From Streptomyces sp. HNM0575 (GTDB lineage Bacteria > Actinomycetota > Actinomycetes > Streptomycetales > Streptomycetaceae), in contig NZ_JAASAG010000006.1 in assembly GCF_012726265.1 (NCBI RefSeq), positions 186,001 to 250,000 of the forward strand: a DNA stretch of 64,000 nt, in the 5' to 3' direction. A program made the position numbers and the translations under genes. The first letter of the stretch is position 1. Each line of letters opens with the position of its first letter. Below are positions 34,371-40,289 of this stretch, one piece after another. Under the pieces are notes generated by a model that searched no databases, had not been told where the DNA came from, and saw nothing but the letters and a program-made list of their open reading frames with translations.

Positions 34371-36998
34371 GTGGTGGAGCAGCTGACGCAGCACGATCCG
34401 CGGCGGATCGGGCAGTTCGAGGTGCTCGGCCGACTCGGCGCCGGTGGCATGGGCCTGGTGTATCTCGCGCGTTCGGCCTCCGGCCGCCGTGTGGCGATCA
34501 AGACCGTACGGACCGAGCTCGCCGAGGATCAGCTGTTCCGTGTCCGCTTCACGCGCGAGGTCGAGGCCGCGCGCGCCGTCAGCGGCTTCTACACCGCCGC
34601 CGTCGTCGACGCCGATCCGAGGGCGGCGGTGCCGTGGCTCGCGACGGCGTTCGTGCCCGCGCCTTCCCTTGAGGAGATCGTCAACGAATGCGGGCCGCTG
34701 CCCGTGCAGGCCGTCCGCTGGCTCGCGGCGGGAGTCGCCGAGGCGCTCCAGTCGATCCACGGCGCGGGTCTGGTGCACCGCGACCTCAAGCCGTCCAACG
34801 TCCTCGTGGTCGAGGACGGGCCCCGGGTGATCGACTTCGGCATCGCGTCCGGAGTGTCGAACACGCGCCTGACGATGACGAACGTGGCCGTCGGCACACC
34901 CGCGTACATGTCGCCCGAGCAGGCACGGGACTCCCGCAGCGTCACGGGCGCGAGCGACATCTTCTCCCTGGCCTCCACCCTCGTCTTCGCCGCCACCGGG
35001 CACGCGCCCTTTCACGGCGCGAACCCCGTGGAGACGGTCTTCATGCTGCTGCGCGACGGGCCCGACCTGGAGGGCATGAACGACGAGCTGCGCCCGCTCA
35101 TCGACCCCTGTATGCGCATGGCGGCCGAGGAACGGCCCACTCCCGCCGACATCCAGGCACAGCTGGCCCCGCATCTCTTCTCCTCGGGAGGCGACGACAG
35201 CGGTACGGCCTCGGCATGGCTGCCCGCGGGAGCGGTCGCCCTGATCGAGCGCAAACGCGGCGCACGCCCCACGCCGAGGCGTCCCGCTCACGGCCAGGAC
35301 GGCCCCGCGGACGCGGCGCCCGAGGGGGACGGCGGACGCGGCCCGCAGCCGGCGCCGTCCCCCGCTTCGGCACCTCCCGCGGCCGCCGCCCCGGCCGCGC
35401 AGTCGGCGCCCGCGCACGCCGCGGGCAGTGCGCGGCGCGGGCCACGGCACGCCATCCCGGCCGGTCCCGGCGGACCTTCGGCCGTCGGCTCGCTCACCTC
35501 GCAGTCCGCCCGCCCGGACCGGGCGGGCGGGTCCGTGCCGCCGCCCGCTCCCGTTCAGCCGGCGAACGCCGCCGCCGCGCCGCACGCGCAGCCGGAGGCT
35601 CCCGACGGTGCGGCGCCCGTACGGCTGCCGGGTTCGCAGGTGCCCATCGGGCCCGGCCCGCGCCGTTCCGACGACGTGCGCGCGGAGGCGGCCGGCCCGG
35701 CCACCGGCTGGGTGCGCCCGCCGAACGGCGCGCAGCCCTCGCCCATGACCGGACCACCCGCCGCCACCGCCGCGGCCCCGCCTCCGTTCGCCGGGCCCAC
35801 CGGAGTGGTCGCGGCGCCCGGCTCCGCGGGGGAGTCCGCGGCGCCCGCTCCCGCTCACGCCCAGCCGCAGCGCTGGCGTCCCTGGCGTTTCCGTATGTCC
35901 AACGACGTGTGGGGCACCCCCGTCGTCGCCGACGACCTGCTGTACGTCACCTCCTTCGAGGTGCACGCGCTCGATGTCGCAAGCGGGCGGCGCCAGTTCA
36001 GGACCCGCGAGGTGGCCTGGTCCATGGCCGTTTCGGGCGGCCGGGTGCACGCCTCGGACGGGCCGAGCCTCTACGCACTGGACGCGCGCGACGGCTCCGA
36101 GCTGTGGCGGCTGCCCACCGACGGCTGGGTGTTCTCGCTCCAGGTCGACCGCGGCACCGTCGTCACCGGCACGCGCGGCGGCGGCGTACAGGCGTGGGAG
36201 GCGTCGAGCGGCGAGAAGCTCTGGGAACTGGGCGGTGCGCAGACCGAGTTCGAGACCCGCGAGGGCGGGCCGCTCGTGCACGAGGGCACCGTCTACACCT
36301 GGGGCGAGGGACGGCTGTTCGCCCTTGAGGCCCGTACGGGCGCCGAGCTGTGGTCGTATCCGGTCGGCGACGCGCAGGCCACCGCGGGCGTCCCGCTGCG
36401 GCTCACCCCGGCCGAGGACGGCGTTGTGTACGTGTGCGCGGGTGCGCGCGTCCACGCGCTGGACGGCGCCGGGGGCGCGGAGCGGTGGCGGTTCGACGCA
36501 CCGGCGGCCTTCCTCAGCCCTCCGGCCTTCGTGCACGGCGCGGCGGTCGCGGGCGGCGGGGTGTATCTCGCCGACTACCTCGGCACGGTCTACGCCCTCG
36601 ATCCCGTGACCGGTCAGGACAGATGGCGCATCGCGACGGAGGCGCGGCACTCCACGGAGCCGGTCGTCGTCTCCGACGGGCTCGTGCACCTCGGCAGCGG
36701 TGGCGCGCTCTACACCCTGGACGCGGTCAGCGGCACGCCGAGGTGGCGCTTCGCCGCCGGCGGGGACCTGGTGGGCGCACCGGTCGTCGCCGAGGGCCGG
36801 GTGCACTTCGGCTCGGCGGACCACTGCCTGTACACGGTGGACGCCGTGGGCGGGCAGCTCCGCTGGAAGCTGGCCACGGGCGGCGAGATCACCGGCTCGC
36901 CGGTGGCCGACCGCGGCGTCGTCTACGCGTGCAGCAAGGACCGCTGCGTCTACGCACTGGATGCGGCGAAGGGTACGGGGCAGGCCCGTCAGGGCTGA
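34371..36998 (+). CDS. afsK: AfsK serine/threonine protein kinase with PQQ-type propeller
   Basis: An 875-residue kinase that phosphorylates AfsR and so promotes secondary metabolism. The Hanks-type domain (about 15-275) keeps the Gly loop GAGGMG, VAIK (Lys44), HRDLKPSN (136-143), DFG (155-157) and an activation loop TRLTMTNVAVGTPAYMSPEQ. Thr168 occupies the same number as the autophosphorylation site reported for S. coelicolor AfsK. A Pro/Ala-rich linker (280-500) is followed by seven or so PQQ-like beta-propeller repeats (LYALDARDGSELWRL, LYTLDAVSGTPRWRF and others). AfsK has no classical membrane helix but associates with the membrane. GGGGAGG precedes the GTG at 34371; GTG 34374 is equally possible. 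Confidence 0.93.
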   Translation: MVEQLTQHDPRRIGQFEVLGRLGAGGMGLVYLARSASGRRVAIKTVRTELAEDQLFRVRFTREVEAARAVSGFYTAAVVDADPRAAVPWLATAFVPAPSLEEIVNECGPLPVQAVRWLAAGVAEALQSIHGAGLVHRDLKPSNVLVVEDGPRVIDFGIASGVSNTRLTMTNVAVGTPAYMSPEQARDSRSVTGASDIFSLASTLVFAATGHAPFHGANPVETVFMLLRDGPDLEGMNDELRPLIDPCMRMAAEERPTPADIQAQLAPHLFSSGGDDSGTASAWLPAGAVALIERKRGARPTPRRPAHGQDGPADAAPEGDGGRGPQPAPSPASAPPAAAAPAAQSAPAHAAGSARRGPRHAIPAGPGGPSAVGSLTSQSARPDRAGGSVPPPAPVQPANAAAAPHAQPEAPDGAAPVRLPGSQVPIGPGPRRSDDVRAEAAGPATGWVRPPNGAQPSPMTGPPAATAAAPPPFAGPTGVVAAPGSAGESAAPAPAHAQPQRWRPWRFRMSNDVWGTPVVADDLLYVTSFEVHALDVASGRRQFRTREVAWSMAVSGGRVHASDGPSLYALDARDGSELWRLPTDGWVFSLQVDRGTVVTGTRGGGVQAWEASSGEKLWELGGAQTEFETREGGPLVHEGTVYTWGEGRLFALEARTGAELWSYPVGDAQATAGVPLRLTPAEDGVVYVCAGARVHALDGAGGAERWRFDAPAAFLSPPAFVHGAAVAGGGVYLADYLGTVYALDPVTGQDRWRIATEARHSTEPVVVSDGLVHLGSGGALYTLDAVSGTPRWRFAAGGDLVGAPVVAEGRVHFGSADHCLYTVDAVGGQLRWKLATGGEITGSPVADRGVVYACSKDRCVYALDAAKGTGQARQG

Positions 36999-37108
36999 TC
37001 GGAAGGGGTGCCCGGCGACGGCCGCTCCGTCCGTGCGGTCCGGCGGCCGGCCGACGATCCGGTGCGCGACGTACGGGCGGCCGTACGGGCGCAGGGCGAG
37101 GAGGCATC

Positions 37109-37492
37109 GTGAGCGGCAGACCGCGTACAAGACTCTCCGGGATCGTGCTCGGCGCACCCGATCCGCGTGCGCTGGCGGACTTCTACGGCCACCTCATGGG
37201 GTGGCGGGTGAAGTGGGACGAGCCGGACTGGGTGATGCTCGAAGCGCCCGGCGGGGGCCCGGGGCTCTCGTTCCAGAAGGAGTCCGAGCACGTCAGGCCG
37301 GTGTGGCCGGCCGGGCCCGGCGACCAGCAGATGATGATCCACCTCGACATCGAGGTGGACGACCTGGATGTCGCCTCCGACCATGCCGTGGCCGGGGGTG
37401 CGACCGTCGCGGAGCACCAGCCGCAGGAGGGCGTACGGATCCTCTTCGACCCGGCGGGGCATCCGTTCTGCCTGTTCCTGCCGGGGTATTGA
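37109..37492 (+). CDS. Glyoxalase/bleomycin-resistance (VOC) superfamily protein
   Basis: A 127-residue single VOC protein. LSGIVLGAPDPRALADFY is the first beta-alpha-beta unit, and HLDIEVDDLDVASDHAVAGG with FDPAGHPFCLFLP the second. His in IHLDI and Glu/Asp near the C-terminus could bind a metal. Members may act as dioxygenases, isomerases or drug-sequestering proteins; nothing here singles one out. GAGGAGG lies 5 bp before the GTG at 37109. It follows afsK by 110 bp and could be cotranscribed with it. Confidence 0.85.
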   Translation: MSGRPRTRLSGIVLGAPDPRALADFYGHLMGWRVKWDEPDWVMLEAPGGGPGLSFQKESEHVRPVWPAGPGDQQMMIHLDIEVDDLDVASDHAVAGGATVAEHQPQEGVRILFDPAGHPFCLFLPGY

Positions 37493-37566
37493 GGGGGACG
37501 GCCGGGGAAGGCGAACTGCCGGGGCGTCGAGCCGTTTCAGCCGTCCGAGGCGGTTGCCCGGGCGCT

Positions 37567-37591
37567 TCAGCTCAGCTCAGCTCAGCTCGGC
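37567..37591. repeat. Pentamer array (TCAGC x4 plus TCGGC)
   Basis: Four exact TCAGC units and one variant in the 105-bp gap between two convergent genes. Confidence 0.9.
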
Positions 37592-37597
37592 CCGCGG

Positions 37598-38590
37598 TCA
37601 GCGGCCTGTGCCGCCGCCGCGGTGGTCGGGGCGGTCCCGCAGCCGGTGGCTGTCGTGCGGCCCGGGGCCCTCGTCGTCGGGCCCGGCGGGAGGCTGCCGC
37701 TGCGGGCCCTGCGGCGCCTGGTCGGCGGAGTCGCCGGGCGGTGAACCGTGCGGCTCGTTCAGCGCGGGCGGGATGTCGGGCGGCGGCGCGGGAGCCCCGG
37801 CGGCCCACGGGTCCCACTCCTGCGGTGGCGTCGAGTCGTCTTCGTAGGGGTCACGGCCGCCATAGGTGCCGCCGCCGTAGGGATCGCGGCCGCCTCCGTG
37901 CGGCCGTCCCGGTGGCTGTCCGTACGGAGGGCCGCCGGGCCCGGTGTCCGCCAGGTAGGCGCCGTGTGCGCCCCGCTCGTCCCCAGTGTCGTCCGCCGTG
38001 CCGAACGGGCCGTAGGGCCGGGGCATTTCGGAGTGCTCGCTGCCGTACTCGCCGCCGTGCTCGCCGCCGTACTCGCCGCCGTAGTCGTCCCCGTACGTCT
38101 CGTCCCCCGGCGGCACGGCGACCGCGCGGCCGTCGTCGTGGTGCCCGCCGCGCCGCCCCTTGCGGCGCCGTCCGCGTCTTCGGCGGCCCCGCATCACGAG
38201 CGCGCCCATGAGAAGAAGCGCGCCGCCGCCGATCGCATAGCCGGAGCCCTCGCCGAGGCCGCCGGCGCCGGCGGTGAGGGTCCCGGCCTGCTGTCCCTGA
38301 CGGACCATCCACAAGATGGCGAAGCCGAGCACGACGAGGCCGGCCAGCGCCACGAGAAGCCGTGAGCGCAGCAGCACGGCGAGGAGGGTGAGCACCGCGG
38401 CGGCCAGCATGGGCACGAACAGGCCCGTCCACAAGGCGGCCTGAGTGCCGGTGATCCCGGTGGAGCCGAACAGCTCGCCGGTCCGGTAATCACGGCCGAG
38501 CCTGCCCGCGTACCAGGGGTTGAAGGGGCTCCAGACGGCCAGGGCCGCTCCGGCGAGAGCCAGCAGGACGCCGAGCAGGTTCCGGACCAT
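37598..38590 (-). CDS. Four-helix membrane protein with repetitive acidic tail
   Basis: A 330-residue protein. Four membrane segments lie in the first ~145 residues: NLLGVLLALAGAALAVWSPF, ALWTGLFVPMLAAAVLTLLA, LLVALAGLVVLGFAILWMV and a Gly-rich last one ending GALLLMGALVM. A basic stop-transfer cluster (RGRRRRGRRRKGRRGG) follows, then ~170 disordered residues with EYGGEHGGEYGSEHSE repeats and Pro/Gly-rich sequence. GAGG lies 8 bp before the ATG at 38590. The family occurs widely in Streptomyces; function unknown. Confidence 0.78.
   Translation of the reverse strand: MVRNLLGVLLALAGAALAVWSPFNPWYAGRLGRDYRTGELFGSTGITGTQAALWTGLFVPMLAAAVLTLLAVLLRSRLLVALAGLVVLGFAILWMVRQGQQAGTLTAGAGGLGEGSGYAIGGGALLLMGALVMRGRRRRGRRRKGRRGGHHDDGRAVAVPPGDETYGDDYGGEYGGEHGGEYGSEHSEMPRPYGPFGTADDTGDERGAHGAYLADTGPGGPPYGQPPGRPHGGGRDPYGGGTYGGRDPYEDDSTPPQEWDPWAAGAPAPPPDIPPALNEPHGSPPGDSADQAPQGPQRQPPAGPDDEGPGPHDSHRLRDRPDHRGGGTGR
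38033..38092 (-). repeat. Coding 12-bp minisatellite in the membrane protein tail
   Basis: Five 12-bp units of the form GTACTCGCCGCC on the + strand encode the GGEY/GGEH tetrapeptide repeats. Confidence 0.9.
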
Positions 38591-38784
38591 CGGCTTCGCC
38601 TCGTTTCCGGCGCCGGGGCCGCTTCCTCTTCCTCCGCGCGTCGCGGATCCGGAAGCAGGGGGGCGCCGCAGAGTGCGCCGTCCCGTACGAAACGTTACGC
38701 CGGGCGGAACCCCCCGGCCACCTGACGGCGTCCCCGCACGGGGCAGCGGCCTCAATGCTCATGACCAGACCGGGGGTTCCATTC

Positions 38785-39315
38785 ATGTCACGTCGCAAGT
38801 CGCGCCATCTGAAGCTCGTCGCCGCGGTCGCCGTGGTGCTGGTGGCGATCAGCGGATTCAGCGGTCCGGCCCGCAAGGGCGGGGGCCATCGCAGCATCGG
38901 CAAGTCGGGCGGTTGCAGCAGTTCGAGCTCCAGCAGCCACAACAGCGGCGTGAGGAGCGACGACCATTACGGCAGCGACACGGATACGGACAACGGCAGC
39001 GGCACCGGGACCCCCGGGACCACCGGCTCGCGGCACGGGAGCACCGGGAACGGCGCCGCTTACGGGACCGTCACGCGGTGCGCGCCGCAGAGCGGCAGCG
39101 AGGCGAAGGCCGAGGTGGAGGTCCGCAATCCGAAGAGCCGCACCAGGACGTACACAGTGAAGGTCGAGTTCCTTGACTCGGCGGGGACTTACGTCGACTC
39201 GGGCTCGGCCGAGGTGAGGGTGCGCGGCAGGGACAGCGCGCCCGTGGACGTACGGATGGCGCACCCGCGGCGGATCGGCGACGTGTCCGACTGCCGGGTG
39301 GAGTCGGTGAGTTGA
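38785..39315 (+). CDS. Secreted or membrane-anchored protein with Ser-rich linker
   Basis: A 176-residue protein: a basic N-terminus (SRRKSRHLK), one hydrophobic segment (LVAAVAVVLVAISGF), a Gly/Ser/Asp/Thr-rich linker with a run of seven Ser, and an ~85-residue beta-rich domain (SEAKAEVEVRNPKSRTRTYT, VKVEFLDSAGTYVDSGSAEV). That domain resembles the small beta-sandwich (FxLYD-like) domains of cell-surface proteins, and its two cysteines (TRCAP and SDCRV) could pair. The start at 38785 is preferred over 38755 because the signal region begins there. Divergent from the membrane protein gene. Confidence 0.72.
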   Translation: MSRRKSRHLKLVAAVAVVLVAISGFSGPARKGGGHRSIGKSGGCSSSSSSSHNSGVRSDDHYGSDTDTDNGSGTGTPGTTGSRHGSTGNGAAYGTVTRCAPQSGSEAKAEVEVRNPKSRTRTYTVKVEFLDSAGTYVDSGSAEVRVRGRDSAPVDVRMAHPRRIGDVSDCRVESVS

Positions 39316-39363
39316 CGGACGGAAGACGGGACGCACGGAACGGAACGCGGGATACGCGGCGGC

Positions 39364-39442
39364 GTCAGTGAAGTCCGTGGTGTCCGTGGAGTCCGCGAAA
39401 CGTGAAGTCAGTGGAGTCCCGGGGATCCGTGAAGTCCGTGAA
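39364..39442. repeat. Degenerate 9-bp minisatellite (GTCCGTGAA type, 9 units)
   Basis: Nine contiguous units, eight of 9 bp and one of 7 bp, with variants GTCAGTGAA, GTCCGTGGA, GTCCGCGAA and ATCCGTGAA. It fills the space between the convergent 3' ends of the Ser-rich and DRHQT-peptide genes. Confidence 0.85.
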
Positions 39443-39494
39443 AGGGGCCCGGCATCCGGGGCGCCGGCGCCACGGGCGCTTGCGCGCCGTCACG

Positions 39495-39692
39495 TCAGGC
39501 GGGCGTCGTCTTCCCGGGCATGTGCGGCGCGAAGGTCTGGTGCCTGTCGGGGACGGTCAGTCCGGACAAGCCCGGCTCGGAGAAGGCCTGTTCGGAGGTC
39601 TGATGCCGGTCGGCGAGTGCGGGAGCGGCCGAGAGTGCCAACAGCGCGGCGGTGAGCGCGCATATGGCCGTGATCCTTCGCGGTTTCCCCAC
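39495..39692 (-). CDS. Exported 65-residue peptide with two DRHQT motifs
   Basis: A small protein with a clean Sec signal peptide: GKPRR, then ITAICALTAALLALSAA, and cleavage after PALA. The predicted mature form (about 37 residues) begins DRHQTSEQAF and contains a second copy, VPDRHQTFAPHMP. The GTG at 39692 has GGAGG 5 bp upstream, the best-formed start nearby. The AfsS-like peptide encoded 180 bp upstream on the same strand has two DRHQS motifs, so these small proteins appear related in motif if not in location. No known function. It may be cotranscribed with afsS. Confidence 0.75.
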   Translation of the reverse strand: MGKPRRITAICALTAALLALSAAPALADRHQTSEQAFSEPGLSGLTVPDRHQTFAPHMPGKTTPA

Positions 39693-39872
39693 AGATTCCT
39701 CCAGCCCGGGATCAGAAGTCGGTTCGCGGTATTGCCTGAATGCGGCAATCACCGAATACCCGCTGTGATGTGCGCGTACACGGAGCGCACGGACACGTGG
39801 GCGCCCGTCGGCGGCTCCCCCTCCGAGCCGCCGGCAGGCGCCCACTTCTCGCCTCCGGAGTTGCCTCGCGCC

Positions 39873-40070
39873 TCAGTCGGCCGGGCTGCTGGACTGGTGG
39901 CGGTCCATCACCCTGAGGTCGTCGTCGGCCGCTTCCTCGTCCTCCGACTCGGCGGACTCGCCGGCCGGGTTGATGGACTGGTGACGGTCCTTCGTGACGA
40001 GGTCTTCCTCCGGGACCTCTTCGGTCTCGACGGGCTCCTTCTCCTGAACCTTCAGATCGTTTGCACTCAT
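39873..40070 (-). CDS. afsS: AfsS-like small activator of secondary metabolism
   Basis: A 65-residue acidic peptide immediately downstream of afsR on the same strand, the position and size of S. coelicolor AfsS (63 residues), whose expression is driven by AfsR and stimulates antibiotic production. AfsS peptides carry short internal repeats; here these are LVTKDRHQSINPAG and RVMDRHQSSSPAD, separated by an acidic Glu/Asp stretch. There is no signal peptide. Identification rests on synteny, size and repeat architecture; sequence identity to AfsS outside the repeats appears low. AfsR-type repeats precede its promoter. Confidence 0.8.
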   Translation of the reverse strand: MSANDLKVQEKEPVETEEVPEEDLVTKDRHQSINPAGESAESEDEEAADDDLRVMDRHQSSSPAD

Positions 40071-40237
40071 GGCGTTGCTCCCTGGGCTGATCGAAAAAAT
40101 GCGGTACGACGCGTCCGGCAGCTCCCCCGAGCACTGCCGGACGGCCGTTGCATAGCCGCACTTCCCAGAAACAGCGAGTGCGGCTTTCCCCCTGTGCGGC
40201 CCGCCTGCCCCCCGACGCGGCGGGAACCGACATCAGA

Positions 40238-40271
40238 AGAATGGCTGGACAGGATAAACGATTGATGAACG
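40238..40271 (-). promoter_or_regulatory. afsS promoter with AfsR/SARP direct repeats
   Basis: On the minus strand CGTTCATC (40271-40264) and CGTTTATC (40260-40253) repeat with an 11-bp period, one helical turn, as expected for a SARP dimer covering the -35 region. A -10-like CATTCT (40243-40238) follows the second repeat by 9 bp. In S. coelicolor AfsR recruits polymerase at afsS this way and PhoP competes for the overlapping site; the repeats also resemble PHO boxes. Confidence 0.75.
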
Positions 40272-40289
40272 TTCCATATGCTGCCGCGT

